DNA of 64,000 nt from JAKZRT01 sp965247915. GTDB taxonomy: Bacteria > Pseudomonadota > Alphaproteobacteria > Rhodobacterales > Rhodobacteraceae. The stretch covers positions 1,426,001 through 1,490,000 of the forward strand of contig OZ252048.1 in assembly GCA_965247915.1 (NCBI GenBank). Reading direction: 5' to 3'. The position numbers and the translations under genes are program-made. Under the pieces are notes generated by a model. That model made no database searches and had not been told where the DNA came from. It was given only the letters and a program-made list of their open reading frames with translations. Positions within the stretch are counted from its first letter, which is position 1. The number at the start of each line of letters is the position of its first letter. This document shows positions 34,807 to 44,464 of the stretch, piece by piece.

Positions 34807-36036
34807 CTATTTGCGCGCCGGTGCGCCGCCTTCGAACGCATTGCGCCCGTGATAGTCGCATGGCGCCGCTTGCATCTCAAGGTGCAGCCCGTCGCCGATC
34901 AGTGGGTTGGCGCGGGCCAGGGCTTCGTCGAATTCGAAGCCCAGGCCGGGGCCCTCGGGAGGGCTGATATATCCGTCCTCAACCCGAAGTGCGGCGCCGA
35001 TAAGCTGATCGTGGTAGGGCGATTCAATTGACTCAGCGATCAGCAGGTTGGGGATCGAGGCGGAAAAATGAATGTTGGCGGCCCATTCCACCGGGCCGGC
35101 GTAAAGATGCGGGGCCATTTCGGCGTTGAAGACCTCGGCCATGGCGGCGATCTTTTTGGCCTCCCAAATGCCGCCCGAACGGCCCAGCGCTGGTTGCAGA
35201 ATACGCACGCCGCCGTGGCGCATGAGCGCGCCGAACTCGGCCTTGGTGGTCAGGCGTTCGCCGGTGGCCAGGGGGATGCGCACCGAGGCAGCCACCTTGG
35301 CAAATTCGGCCAGATTGTCGGGCGGTACCGGTTCTTCGAACCAGAGCGGGTTGTAGGGCTCAAGCGCCTGACCAAGGCGGATCGCGCCTGCGGTGGTGAA
35401 CTGCCCGTGGGTGCCGAAAAGCAGATCGGCGCGGTCACCGATGGCCTCGCGAATGGCTTTGCAAAAGGTCACCGACAGCGAAATATCGGTCATCGCGGGC
35501 TGGTGCCCGCCGTGCAGAGTATAGGGTCCGGCGGGGTCGAATTTCACGCCCGTGTAGCCGCGGTCAACCAGGTCCAGCGCCGCCTCGGCGGCCATGTCGG
35601 GCGAGGTCCAGAAGGCTGTTTGGTCGTGATGGGGCAGGGGGTAGATATAGCTGTAGGCGCGGATGCGGTCGTTCATGCGCCCGCCCAAAAGCGCCCAGAC
35701 CGGGCGGTCGCGGGCTTTGCCGAGGATGTCCCAACAGGCAATTTCCAGACCCGAGAACGCGCCCATAACAGTCAGGTCGGGGCGTTGCGTAAAGCCCGAT
35801 GAATAAGCGCGGCGAAAGAGCATCTCGATGTTTTCGGGGCTCTCGCCTTCGAAGTGCCGCGCAAACACATCGCCGATCACCGCCTCCATTGCCGCAGGTC
35901 CGACCGAGGCGGCATAGCATTCGCCCCAGCCGGTAATTCCGTCGTCGGTGGTGAGCTTGACGAAAATCCAGTACCGCCCGCCCCAGCCGGGCGCGGGCGG
36001 CGTGGTGACGATAATTTCAAGGTCGGCAAGCTTCAT
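34807..36036 (-). CDS. Mandelate racemase/enolase superfamily protein, sugar-acid dehydratase-like
   Basis: Protein of 409 residues with an enolase N-terminal capping domain (GITGWGECYAASVGP) and a barrel with KFDPAGPYTLHGG, FGTHGQFTTAGAIRL, WFEEPVPPDNLAEFAKV and ATGERLTTKAEF. The layout FEEP...GER...H fits the mannonate/galactonate dehydratase side of the superfamily. It is expected to remove water from a sugar acid or related alpha-hydroxy acid using magnesium. Substrate unknown. It lies 18 bases after the alcohol dehydrogenase gene, the last of the minus-strand catabolic cluster. Confidence 0.8.
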   Translation of the reverse strand: MKLADLEIIVTTPPAPGWGGRYWIFVKLTTDDGITGWGECYAASVGPAAMEAVIGDVFARHFEGESPENIEMLFRRAYSSGFTQRPDLTVMGAFSGLEIACWDILGKARDRPVWALLGGRMNDRIRAYSYIYPLPHHDQTAFWTSPDMAAEAALDLVDRGYTGVKFDPAGPYTLHGGHQPAMTDISLSVTFCKAIREAIGDRADLLFGTHGQFTTAGAIRLGQALEPYNPLWFEEPVPPDNLAEFAKVAASVRIPLATGERLTTKAEFGALMRHGGVRILQPALGRSGGIWEAKKIAAMAEVFNAEMAPHLYAGPVEWAANIHFSASIPNLLIAESIESPYHDQLIGAALRVEDGYISPPEGPGLGFEFDEALARANPLIGDGLHLEMQAAPCDYHGRNAFEGGAPARK

Positions 36037-36054
36037 CGTAAAGCTCCGCGTTTG

Positions 36055-37137
36055 CTAGAAGAGAATGACATTGCGCCGGGCCAGGCCCGACCTGGTATCG
36101 GCGATGGCCGGGTTGATCTGATCGAGCCGCCAGGTGCCCGACACCAGTTCGTTGAGCATCAACCGGCTCTGGGCGTATAGGTCGCAAAACCATGGGATGT
36201 CGCGCTGAAGCACGGTATCGCCCATCAGCGAGCCTTCCATGCGCTGCCCGGTCGCAGCAATGATGACCGGCTCGTAAGTGGCGGTTTGACCGCTGTGGGG
36301 CATGCCGACCATGACCATCGCGCCAGCGGTGCCCATATAGCGGGGTGCGGTCTGATAAGCGGCGATTGCGCCGACGGTGACCAGCACCACGTCGGCCCCG
36401 CGCGGCGCGATTTTGCGAAGCGCGCGCCAGGGTTTTTCGGTGGTGGCGAGAATGCCGTCGGTGGCCCCGAATTCCAGTGCGATGTCCAGCTTTTCAGGCA
36501 ACATATCAACCGCGACAATTCGGGCCGCACCCGCGATGCGCGCGCCCTGGATGGCGTTAAGGCCGACGCCGCCGGCACCGATGACGACCACGGTCTGCCC
36601 GGGGCGCACGCGCGCCGTGTTGACCGCAGCACCCACGCCGGTTGCAACGCCGCAGGCCATAAGCGCGGCCGAGGCCATGGGTATCGAGGCAGGCACCGAG
36701 GCAATCTGGCTTTGGTCGACCACCACCTTTTCGGCGAAGGCCCCGCAATTCAGGCCATGGTGCATGGCTGAGCCGTCGAGCGCGCTCAAGGGTCCTTGGT
36801 CGCGGTCGTAAGGGGTTTCGCAATGAACCTGCTGCCCGGTGGCGCAGTTTTGGCAGCGCCCGCACGACCTGAGCAGCGTTACGATCACGGCGTCGCCGAC
36901 GCTATAGCCCGTGGCTGACGACCCCAGGGCAGAGACATGCCCGGCGGCCTCGTGCCCGTAGACGGCGGGAAGGGTGCCGCCCCAGTCGCCGTCGATATAG
37001 GAAATGTCGGAATGGCAGATGGCGCAGGCCTCAAGCGTAACCTCGACCTCGGTGCCTTGCGGGTCGCGCAAGCGCACGGCCTCAATCTGAAGCGGTTCGT
37101 TAAAGGCGCGGCAGACGGCGGCTTGGATTTCGGGCAT
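36055..37137 (-). CDS. Zinc-dependent alcohol dehydrogenase family protein (MDR)
   Basis: Protein of 360 residues. Catalytic zinc: CAICHSDISYIDGDW and the GHEAAGHV motif. Structural zinc: CGRCQNCATGQQVHC. NAD motif: VVVIGAGGVGLNAIQGARIAG. It resembles class III-type alcohol dehydrogenases and oxidises or reduces an alcohol/aldehyde with NAD. The gene is 18 bases from the enolase-superfamily gene and 107 bases after the MFS gene. Confidence 0.87.
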   Translation of the reverse strand: MPEIQAAVCRAFNEPLQIEAVRLRDPQGTEVEVTLEACAICHSDISYIDGDWGGTLPAVYGHEAAGHVSALGSSATGYSVGDAVIVTLLRSCGRCQNCATGQQVHCETPYDRDQGPLSALDGSAMHHGLNCGAFAEKVVVDQSQIASVPASIPMASAALMACGVATGVGAAVNTARVRPGQTVVVIGAGGVGLNAIQGARIAGAARIVAVDMLPEKLDIALEFGATDGILATTEKPWRALRKIAPRGADVVLVTVGAIAAYQTAPRYMGTAGAMVMVGMPHSGQTATYEPVIIAATGQRMEGSLMGDTVLQRDIPWFCDLYAQSRLMLNELVSGTWRLDQINPAIADTRSGLARRNVILF

Positions 37138-37244
37138 GATCGGCCTCGGGTTTTGACTGGCCGCAACTTTGCCCGCGCGCGGGTCGACTTGAAAGACCTA
37201 TTTGCGGCGCAGGACGCTGTGGCTGCGGCAATCGTGTCTGCGGA

Positions 37245-38501
37245 TCAGATCCGCAATGCGCGCGGGGTTGTCAGGACCATTGCCAGACAGATCATCAAAA
37301 GTCCCGAGGCCAGGAAAAACGGCGCGCCGGGCAGATAAAGACCGGCGTCGTTGGCGGTGCCGAGGCTGAACGCGCTGGTCATGATAAGCGGCGAGCCGAC
37401 CATCGCCACCGCGGCAATCGACGTCAGAACGCCTTGCAACTGGCCTTGGCTGTCATCGCCAACGCGGCGCGACATCATCCCCTGGATGGCCGGAAAAACC
37501 ACCGCGCCAAAGGCGGCAAACGGGGTCAGGGCAAGGGCGAGCGTGCCGTTTGAGACCAGACCGAAGACCGAGAGCATCATGATGTTGAAACTCAGCCCGA
37601 AGACCACCGTTCCCCGGTCGCCGAGATATTTCAGGATCACCCGGATCAAAAGCCCCTGCACCAGCGCCATCGACAGGCCAAAACCGGCCAGCGACAGCCC
37701 GATCATGCCGGGCGACCACCCGTAACGCGCCGTGGCGTAATAGGCCCAGACGATCGGGTAGACCATGAAAGCGGATTCGTAGACGAAAAAGAACACCAGC
37801 AGGCGACCGACACCGGGCAGGGCACCGATGTCGTTGAAGGCATTGAAGGGGTTGGCCAGCGACGGTTTGAACTGGCGGCGGGTCCTGTCGGTCACGGTCT
37901 CGGGCAGGACCAAAAACCCCAGCACAAGGCTGATGCCAACGATTGCCGCCGCCGCGAAAAAAGGCGCGCGGGGGCCGATCTGGCCCAGAAGCCCGCCGAT
38001 CATCGGACCGAGCACGAAACCAACACCGAACGCCGCCCCCATTAGACCAAACCGCGCGGCTTTTTCCTCGGGGGCCGAGATATCGGCGATAAAGGCGGCG
38101 GCGGTTGCCTGGGTTGCGGCACCGATACCGGCCACGACGCGAGCACCCAGAATCATCCAGATTGTCCAGGCGAACCCCATGACCAGATAGTCTGCCGCGA
38201 CAACGCCAAGGGCTACCAGAATGACCGGCCGCCGCCCGTAATAGTCCGACAGCGACCCGACAGCAGGGCTGAAGAGAAACTGCATCACCGCAAATGACGA
38301 GGCCAGCACCCCGCCCCAGAACGCCGCCTGGGCCAGACTGCCGCCCATCACGTCGCGCAGCAAATCCGGCATCACCGGCATGATAATTCCGATGCCCATG
38401 GCGTCGATCACCAGCACCAGCAGGATGAAGGTCAGCGGCAGCCGGTCGCGGGATGTCTTGCGCGGCGCGGGTTCCTGCACAGGTTCGAGGGTTGCGGGCA
38501 C
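37245..38501 (-). CDS. MFS transporter, TetA/TCR-like family
   Basis: Protein of 418 residues with 12 predicted membrane helices. IDAMGIGIIMPVMPDLLRDV and SLSDYYGRRPVILVALGVV are the TetA-type motifs (motif A GxLSDxxGRRP). GTG start at 38501, one base after the BKACE stop codon, so the two genes are coupled. In this cluster it more likely carries a catabolic substrate or its product than a drug, but the family name is drug/proton antiporter. Confidence 0.85.
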   Translation of the reverse strand: MPATLEPVQEPAPRKTSRDRLPLTFILLVLVIDAMGIGIIMPVMPDLLRDVMGGSLAQAAFWGGVLASSFAVMQFLFSPAVGSLSDYYGRRPVILVALGVVAADYLVMGFAWTIWMILGARVVAGIGAATQATAAAFIADISAPEEKAARFGLMGAAFGVGFVLGPMIGGLLGQIGPRAPFFAAAAIVGISLVLGFLVLPETVTDRTRRQFKPSLANPFNAFNDIGALPGVGRLLVFFFVYESAFMVYPIVWAYYATARYGWSPGMIGLSLAGFGLSMALVQGLLIRVILKYLGDRGTVVFGLSFNIMMLSVFGLVSNGTLALALTPFAAFGAVVFPAIQGMMSRRVGDDSQGQLQGVLTSIAAVAMVGSPLIMTSAFSLGTANDAGLYLPGAPFFLASGLLMICLAMVLTTPRALRI

Positions 38502-38502
38502 C

Positions 38503-39333
38503 TCAGGCGGGCCTCAGACCAAGAATTTCACGCGCCTGAGCGGGCGTGGCGACGGGGCGGTCGTAGCGGGCGCAAAGGGCGGCAGTTCGGGCCACCAGCG
38601 CCGCGTTCGACGGGGCCAGCGTTTGGCGGTCAAGCCGGACGTTGTCTTCCAGCCCGGTGCGGGTATGACCGCCAGCCGCGATGCACCATTCATTGAGAAC
38701 AATCTGGTCTGCGCCAACGCCCGCCGCGCACCACAGCGCGTCGGGGGCCAGACGGCCCAGGGTTTCGACATAAAAGTCAAAGACCGCACGGTCGGCGGGC
38801 ATGGCGTTTTTCACGCCCATGACGAACTGCACGTAAAGCGGCCCTTCAAGGCGGCCGTCGCCCGCCATTCGGGCGGCCTGAAATATGTGGCTGAGGTCGA
38901 AGGCCTCGATCTCGGGCTTGATGCCGTGGGCCAGCATTTCCGCCGCCAGCCAGACGACCAGATCGGGCGGGTTTTCGTAAACGCGGGTCGGAAAATTGTT
39001 CGACCCGACGGTCAGCGAGGCCATGTCGGGTTTGAGCGGCAGCATACCGCCGCGCTCGGTGCCCGCGCCTGACCGGCCACCGGTTGAAAACTGCACGATC
39101 ATGCCGGGGCAATGGGCGTTGATACCTTCTTTCAGGCGCGCGAACCTTTCGGGGTCAGAGGAATGCGTGCCGTCATCAAGCCGCACATGGCAATGGGCAA
39201 TGGCGGCCCCGGCCTCGAACGCGGCGTGGGTCGATTCGACCTGTTCGGCCACCGTCACCGGAACCGCGGGGTTGTCGGACTTTTGCGCCACCGACCCGGT
39301 GATGGCGACGCAGATGATGCAGGGGCCTGTCAC
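38503..39333 (-). CDS. BKACE (3-keto-5-aminohexanoate cleavage enzyme) family protein
   Basis: Protein of 276 residues of the DUF849/BKACE family: VAITGSVAQKSDNPAVPVT, the zinc ligands AIAHCHVRLDDG, IVQFSTGGRSGAGTERGG, PEIEAFDLSHIF and LNEWCIAAGGHTRTGLEDN. The family condenses a beta-keto acid with acetyl-CoA and cleaves it to acetoacetate and an acyl-CoA. The beta-keto acid here is unknown. Coupled with the MFS gene. Confidence 0.88.
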   Translation of the reverse strand: MTGPCIICVAITGSVAQKSDNPAVPVTVAEQVESTHAAFEAGAAIAHCHVRLDDGTHSSDPERFARLKEGINAHCPGMIVQFSTGGRSGAGTERGGMLPLKPDMASLTVGSNNFPTRVYENPPDLVVWLAAEMLAHGIKPEIEAFDLSHIFQAARMAGDGRLEGPLYVQFVMGVKNAMPADRAVFDFYVETLGRLAPDALWCAAGVGADQIVLNEWCIAAGGHTRTGLEDNVRLDRQTLAPSNAALVARTAALCARYDRPVATPAQAREILGLRPA

Positions 39334-39401
39334 ATGTCCTCCGTTCTGCGGCCGAGACTATGGCGGGTGCGCGCCGGGCGCAAAACGAATTTGGAGCGAA
39401 G

Positions 39402-40361
39402 TCACAGCGTGGCGAGCGCCTGCGCAAACATCTCGGCCCCGACGTTGCCGCCCGAGGCGACGACAATTACGGTGTCGCCGGTTAGGGTGTCAGCGTGAAA
39501 GAGTGCGGCAGCCAGCGCCGTAGCGCCGCCGGGTTCGATGACGATCTTGAGCCGCTCGAACGCAACCGCCATGGCGCGCAGACAATCGTGGTCGCTGACC
39601 GCGATCCCCGGACCGCAGAGGCGCTGCATGATCGGAAAGGTGATCTCGCCGGGGGCAGACGTGAGGATGGCGTCACAGATCGAGCCTTCGGCGGCGGCGT
39701 TAGTCACGCGCCGGCCCGCCTCCAGCGACCGTTTGACATCATCAAAGCCTTCAGGTTCAACGGTTCGCGCCCGCAGGCCGGGGGCTTCGGCCTCGAGCGC
39801 CAGCGCGATGCCGCTGGTCAGGCCACCGCCGCCGCAGGGGATCAGGACGTCGGCCGCGGTGACGCCCGCTGCGCTGGCGTCGGCGGCGATTTCCAGGCCG
39901 ACAGTTCCCTGACCAGCGATAACAAACGGCTCGTCAAAGGGTTTGATCAGGGTCAGGCCGCGCTCGGCGGCGATCGCCGCGCCGATCTGCGCCCGATCTT
40001 CGGTTGCGCGGTCGTAAGTCACAACTTCGGCCCCGAGCGCCCGGGTGTTGTCGATCTTTTGCCGGGGCGCGTTGGCGGGCATGACGATCACCGCCTCGAG
40101 ATCATGCGCCCGGGCCCCGGCGGCCACCCCCTGGGCGTGGTTGCCGCTGGAATAGGCGATGACGCCGCCCTTGGGCGCCAAGCCGGTCACCGCCGACCAG
40201 CCGCCGCGAAACTTGAACGATCCGGTGTGTTGCAGGCATTCGGGTTTGATGAATATCCTTCGGCCCGCGATGTCGTCGAGGAAGCGAGAATTGAGCAGCG
40301 GCGTATGGCGGACGTGCCCGGCAAGCCGGTCGGCGGCGGCGCGGATCATTTCGATGTTCAT
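39402..40361 (-). CDS. Threonine/serine dehydratase-like PLP enzyme
   Basis: Protein of 319 residues of the fold type II PLP family. The PLP lysine is in TGSFKFRGGWSAV, with SSGNHAQGVA and the phosphate loop CGGGGLTSG. It lacks the C-terminal ACT domain of biosynthetic IlvA, and its length fits the catabolic threonine dehydratase or threo-3-hydroxyaspartate ammonia-lyase branch. It eliminates ammonia from a hydroxy-amino acid. ATGA overlap with the downstream hydrolase. Confidence 0.85.
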   Translation of the reverse strand: MNIEMIRAAADRLAGHVRHTPLLNSRFLDDIAGRRIFIKPECLQHTGSFKFRGGWSAVTGLAPKGGVIAYSSGNHAQGVAAGARAHDLEAVIVMPANAPRQKIDNTRALGAEVVTYDRATEDRAQIGAAIAAERGLTLIKPFDEPFVIAGQGTVGLEIAADASAAGVTAADVLIPCGGGGLTSGIALALEAEAPGLRARTVEPEGFDDVKRSLEAGRRVTNAAAEGSICDAILTSAPGEITFPIMQRLCGPGIAVSDHDCLRAMAVAFERLKIVIEPGGATALAAALFHADTLTGDTVIVVASGGNVGAEMFAQALATL

Positions 40362-41182
40362 GGCAATGCCTTTAGAAATTCCGACACAACATCAAGGCTC
40401 TCTGGTTCATCGAGGAAAGGCACATGGCCCCGGTCGGCGACTGTGGCGGCGATCATATCCGGGCGGCGCGCCTGCATCTCGGCAAAGGTCGCAGTGCTGA
40501 GCACATTCGAATTGGCCCCTCGTAGTGCTGCCAGCGGCAACCCGTCCATGGCGTCGAAAAGCGGCCACAGGTCGGGTGTTGGCTGATCGGCCGCAGCCAT
40601 CACCGGGTCGCGCAGCCGCGGGTCATAGTTGATCTTCAGACCGGTTGGCGTCTCAACATAATGCTTGCGAACCTCTTCGGCCCACCTGCCCGGCGGCACG
40701 TTTGAGAACCCCGGCAAGAGATTGGCACGGGCATCCTCGGCCTCGGCAAAGGTCTTTTGCACCGGGTTGCGGCCGACAAAATCGCGGATATTGGTCAGAC
40801 CATCGTCTTCGATCACCGGCCCGATGTCGTTCAGCATGATGCCGGTCAGCCGGTCCTTGGCGGTGAACGCCAGCGTCATCGCGATAAGTCCGCCGCGCGA
40901 GGTGCCCAGGATCGCGGCGCGGTCGATGCGCAGGTGGTCCATCAGTTCGATCGTATCGCGGGATTCGCGCGCTATCGAATACGTCGCAGGATCGCCCCAG
41001 TCAGACGCGCCGCGACCGCGGTAATCCATGCGGATGGTCCAGACGCTCGCAAGATGCGGCAGCACATAATCGAAATCTGACCGGTTGCGGGTCAGTCCGG
41101 CAAGGCAGATCAGCACCGGGCCTTCGCCCGACTGGTCAAATGCTATGGCAAGCCCATCCGAGGCGGTGAAAGCCGTGTTCAT
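40358..41182 (-). CDS. Alpha/beta hydrolase
   Basis: Protein of 274 residues with the nucleophile elbow GTSRGGLIAM, the oxyanion-side LAGLTRNRSDFD segment and the late histidine in DRGHVPFLDEPES. Typical of esterases, lactonases or haloalkane-type hydrolases. ATGA overlaps on both sides with the HAD gene and the dehydratase gene mark one translational unit. Confidence 0.85.
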   Translation of the reverse strand: MNTAFTASDGLAIAFDQSGEGPVLICLAGLTRNRSDFDYVLPHLASVWTIRMDYRGRGASDWGDPATYSIARESRDTIELMDHLRIDRAAILGTSRGGLIAMTLAFTAKDRLTGIMLNDIGPVIEDDGLTNIRDFVGRNPVQKTFAEAEDARANLLPGFSNVPPGRWAEEVRKHYVETPTGLKINYDPRLRDPVMAAADQPTPDLWPLFDAMDGLPLAALRGANSNVLSTATFAEMQARRPDMIAATVADRGHVPFLDEPESLDVVSEFLKALP

Positions 41183-41841
41183 ATCGACGCGGCCAGATCG
41201 GGGATTGTGGTGAGGTCGGTCAGAATATGGGCGGGCACCCAGGGCAGCCGGTCAACCGGTTCGCCGGCGCGGTTTACCCATACCGAATTGAACTCGAAAC
41301 CGGCAGCGCAGGCTGCGTCCCAGCCGTTCGACGAGACGAACAAAACCTGGTCGTTGCTGACCGAAAACCGTTTGTTGACCAAGGCATAAACCTGATCGGC
41401 CGGTTTGAAGACGCCCACCTCCTGGACCGACAGAACATCGTCAAGCATATCGCCGATCCCGGCGGATTTCACCGCGCCAGCGAGCATGTCGGGTGATCCG
41501 TTTGACAGGATCGCAGTTGCATAACCCCGCGCCTTGAGATCGGCCAGCATCAAAGGAACCTCTGTGTAGGCCGAAAGTTCCCAGTAAAGTGCGAGCAGAC
41601 GCTCGCGCAACTCTGGCTCACCGCCGAGGCCGTTTTGCGTCACCTCCCAGAAATCCGTATGCGTGCCCGCAACCGCCCTGAGCCAGGTGTATTGCAGTTG
41701 TTTCAGCCGCCAGTCGCGGGCCACAGCTTGCCAGAGATCGGAAAACGCGCCCCGTCCCGGTTCGGCGGCGGCTTCGCGTGCAGCCGCCGCAACGTCAAAA
41801 AGCGTGCCATAAGCATCAAAAACGCAGGTTGTGACGTTCAT
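41179..41841 (-). CDS. Haloacid dehalogenase type II (HAD superfamily)
   Basis: Protein of 220 residues. The catalytic aspartate lies in CVFDAYGTLFDVAA, with motif II SNGSPDML and the type II signature VSSNGWDAACAAGFEF. It should hydrolyse L-2-haloacids, or act as a phosphatase of similar fold. Start at 41839-41841 by the family N-terminus. It is the first gene of the seven-gene minus-strand cluster. Confidence 0.88.
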   Translation of the reverse strand: MNVTTCVFDAYGTLFDVAAAAREAAAEPGRGAFSDLWQAVARDWRLKQLQYTWLRAVAGTHTDFWEVTQNGLGGEPELRERLLALYWELSAYTEVPLMLADLKARGYATAILSNGSPDMLAGAVKSAGIGDMLDDVLSVQEVGVFKPADQVYALVNKRFSVSNDQVLFVSSNGWDAACAAGFEFNSVWVNRAGEPVDRLPWVPAHILTDLTTIPDLAASI

Positions 41842-41908
41842 TTGATCCTCCGGGTCTGGGCGGTGACCGGCGCGCCGCAAAAAAACGGTTCAATATGGCT
41901 TGGCTTGC

Positions 41909-42697
41909 CTAAATGTTTTCCGATTGCGGCATGCCCAACACATGATAGCCGCCATCGACCCGGATAATCTCGCCGGTGGTGCAGGCGCCGAAATCCGAGG
42001 CCAGATAGACGGCGGTACCGCCAATGGACGCGAGCGTGGCGTTGGCGCGCAGGGGCGCGTTGGCCTCGGTCTGGCGATAGGTCTTGCGCGCCCCGCCGAT
42101 GGCCGCCCCGGCCAGCGTTTTCATCGGGCCCGGGCTGACCGCGTTGACCCGGATGCCGTCGGGGCCAAGATCATTGGCCAGATAGCGCACGGTTGATTCG
42201 AGTGCTGCCTTGGCCACACCCATGACGTTGTAAAACGGCGTGACCCGGTTTGACCCCTGATAGGTCAGCGTCAGCAGCGTGCCGCCATCGGGCATCAACG
42301 GTTTCGCGCGGCGGGCCACGTCGATGAAGGAAAAGCACGAGATCGCCAGCGTGTTTTTGAAATTTTCGCAGGTCGTGTCGATGAACCGCCCGGTCAGTTC
42401 GTTTCTGTCGGAAAACGCGATGGCGTGGACGACGAAATCAAGTGTGCCCCACTTGTCTTTCAACGCGGCAAAACAGGCATCCATTGACGCGTCGTCCATG
42501 ACATCGACATCGACCAGAAAATCCGACCCGACCGAGGCCGCCAGCGGTTCGACGCGCTTGCCAAAGGCGTCGCCCTGATAGCTGAACGCAAGCTCGGCCT
42601 CTTCGGCGGCCATGGCGCTGGCGATGCCCCAGGCGATCGACCGCTCGTTGGCGACGCCCATAATCAGGCCGCGTTTTCCCTTCATCAAATCAGGCAT
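41909..42697 (-). CDS. fabI: Enoyl-[acyl-carrier-protein] reductase (NADH)
   Basis: Protein of 262 residues of the short-chain dehydrogenase family, FabI type. GLIMGVANERSIAWGIA binds NADH. Catalytic tyrosine and lysine lie in FYNVMGVAKAALESTVRYLA. It performs the last reduction of each fatty acid elongation cycle. It lies 6 bases after fabB in the fabA-fabB-fabI unit. Confidence 0.95.
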   Translation of the reverse strand: MPDLMKGKRGLIMGVANERSIAWGIASAMAAEEAELAFSYQGDAFGKRVEPLAASVGSDFLVDVDVMDDASMDACFAALKDKWGTLDFVVHAIAFSDRNELTGRFIDTTCENFKNTLAISCFSFIDVARRAKPLMPDGGTLLTLTYQGSNRVTPFYNVMGVAKAALESTVRYLANDLGPDGIRVNAVSPGPMKTLAGAAIGGARKTYRQTEANAPLRANATLASIGGTAVYLASDFGACTTGEIIRVDGGYHVLGMPQSENI

Positions 42698-42703
42698 TTG
42701 GCG

Positions 42704-43930
42704 TTATCCGTGATATTTGCTCATCGCAATGGTGCCGTTGGTGCCGCCAAAGCCGAAACTGTTGGACATAATGGTGTCGAGCCCGGCATTGGCGACAAAT
42801 TCGGTGGCAATTTCCGAAGGGTCGATGTCGGGATCAAGAGTATCGACATTGGCCGACGGCGCGATGAAATCATCGCGCAGCATAATCAGCGAATAGATCG
42901 CTTCGTGAACGCCCGCGCCACCCAGACAATGGCCAGTGACCGATTTGGTCGAGGTTATCAGCGGTGTGTTGCCTTCGCCAAACACCCGGCGCACGGCGTG
43001 AACCTCGGTCACGTCGCCGGCGGGTGTCGAGGTGCCATGGGCGTTGATATAGCCGACCTTGCGGTCGCCGATGGTTGCCAGCGCCAGTTTCATCGACCGC
43101 TCGGCGCCCTCACCCGATGGGGCCACCATGTCGTGTCCGTCGGAGGTGGCGCCATAACCAGTCACTTCGGCGTAAATTTTTGCGCCGCGGGCCAGGGCAT
43201 GATCCAGTTCTTCGAGAACGACAACGCCAGCACCGCCCGAAATGACGAACCCGTCGCGGTCGGCGTCAAACGCGCGCGAGGCTTTGTCGGGGGTGTCGTT
43301 ATATTTCGACGACATCGCGCCCATGGCGTCGAAAAGGCACGACAGCGTCCAGTCCAGTTCCTCGCCGCCCCCGGCAAAAACGATGTCCTGCTTGTCGAAC
43401 TGGATCTGCTCGACGCCGTTTCCGATGCAATGCAGGCTGGTGGTGCAGGCCGAGGTGATCGAATAATTCACGCCCTTGATCTTGAACGGCGTGGCCAGAC
43501 AGGCCGAATTGGTCGACGACATGCAGCGCGTGACCATGAACGGCCCCATGCGCTTGGGCGCGCCCTTTTCGATGACGATCTGATGCGCGTTGAAAAAGTT
43601 CGACGTTGACGGTCCGCCCGACCCCATGACCATGCCGGTGCGGGGGTTCGAGACATCGTTGTCTTCCAGCCCGCTGTCAGCAATCGCCTGTTCCATCGCC
43701 AGAAAGTTATAGGCCGCCCCCGGCCCCATGAACCGCATCTGGCGCTTGTCGATATGTTCAGCCGGTTCGATGTTCGGCAACCCGTACACCCGGCTGCGGA
43801 ACCCATGTTCGGTCATGTCGGGCGAGGCGACGATGCCCGATTTGCCGGACTTCAGCGCCTCGGTAACTTCATCGACGTTGTTGCCGATGGACGAGATGAT
43901 GCCCATCCCTGTGACCACAACTCTGCGCAT
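42704..43930 (-). CDS. fabB: 3-oxoacyl-[acyl-carrier-protein] synthase I
   Basis: Protein of 408 residues. The catalytic cysteine lies in SITSACTTSLHCIGNG, with the histidines in NAHGTSTPAGD and KSVTGHCLGGAGVHE. GMGIISSIGN at the start and FGFGGTNGTI at the end are also typical. It elongates unsaturated acyl chains, as expected beside fabA. Complete. Confidence 0.95.
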   Translation of the reverse strand: MRRVVVTGMGIISSIGNNVDEVTEALKSGKSGIVASPDMTEHGFRSRVYGLPNIEPAEHIDKRQMRFMGPGAAYNFLAMEQAIADSGLEDNDVSNPRTGMVMGSGGPSTSNFFNAHQIVIEKGAPKRMGPFMVTRCMSSTNSACLATPFKIKGVNYSITSACTTSLHCIGNGVEQIQFDKQDIVFAGGGEELDWTLSCLFDAMGAMSSKYNDTPDKASRAFDADRDGFVISGGAGVVVLEELDHALARGAKIYAEVTGYGATSDGHDMVAPSGEGAERSMKLALATIGDRKVGYINAHGTSTPAGDVTEVHAVRRVFGEGNTPLITSTKSVTGHCLGGAGVHEAIYSLIMLRDDFIAPSANVDTLDPDIDPSEIATEFVANAGLDTIMSNSFGFGGTNGTIAMSKYHG

Positions 43931-43954
43931 ATGCGCACTCCTCTTTTCTTCATG

Positions 43955-44464
43955 TCAGCTCTCGGAAAGAGCGACCTTTATGTCTTTGACCAGATAGATA
44001 ACTTGGCCGTCCGCTTCGACCCGTCCATCGGCCAAACCCATAGTCAGGCGGCGGCTCTGAAGGGCTTTGGTGAAGTCCACGTAATAGGTCAGCATCTTGC
44101 GGTCGGGTCGGACCATGCCGGTCAGTTTGACTTCGCCCACGCCCAATGCGTAGCCGCGCCCCTGCCAGCCGCGCCAGCCAAGGTTGAACCCGGTGAGCTG
44201 CCAGAGACCGTCGAGGCCCAGGCAGCCGGGCATAATCGGATTGCCGGGAAAATGGCAGTCGAAAAACCAGAGATCGGGGCGTATATCGAACTCGGCCACC
44301 ACATGACCTTTGCCGTGCGGGCCGCCATCGCCGGATATGTCGGTGACGCGGTCCATCATCAGCATCGGCGGTTCGGGCAACTGGGCGTTTCCGGGACCAA
44401 AAAGCTCGCCCCGGGCGCAAGCCAAAAGCGCGTCGCGGTCAAAACTGGATGGGAAATCCGCCAT
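43955..44464 (-). CDS. fabA: 3-hydroxydecanoyl-[acyl-carrier-protein] dehydratase/isomerase
   Basis: Protein of 169 residues starting MADFPSSFDRDALLACARGE, with the catalytic histidine in FFDCHFPGNPIMPGCLGLD. It introduces the cis double bond of anaerobic unsaturated fatty acid synthesis. Start at 44462-44464 by family N-terminus; the open frame goes on upstream. First gene of fabA-fabB-fabI and divergent from irr. Confidence 0.95.
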   Translation of the reverse strand: MADFPSSFDRDALLACARGELFGPGNAQLPEPPMLMMDRVTDISGDGGPHGKGHVVAEFDIRPDLWFFDCHFPGNPIMPGCLGLDGLWQLTGFNLGWRGWQGRGYALGVGEVKLTGMVRPDRKMLTYYVDFTKALQSRRLTMGLADGRVEADGQVIYLVKDIKVALSES

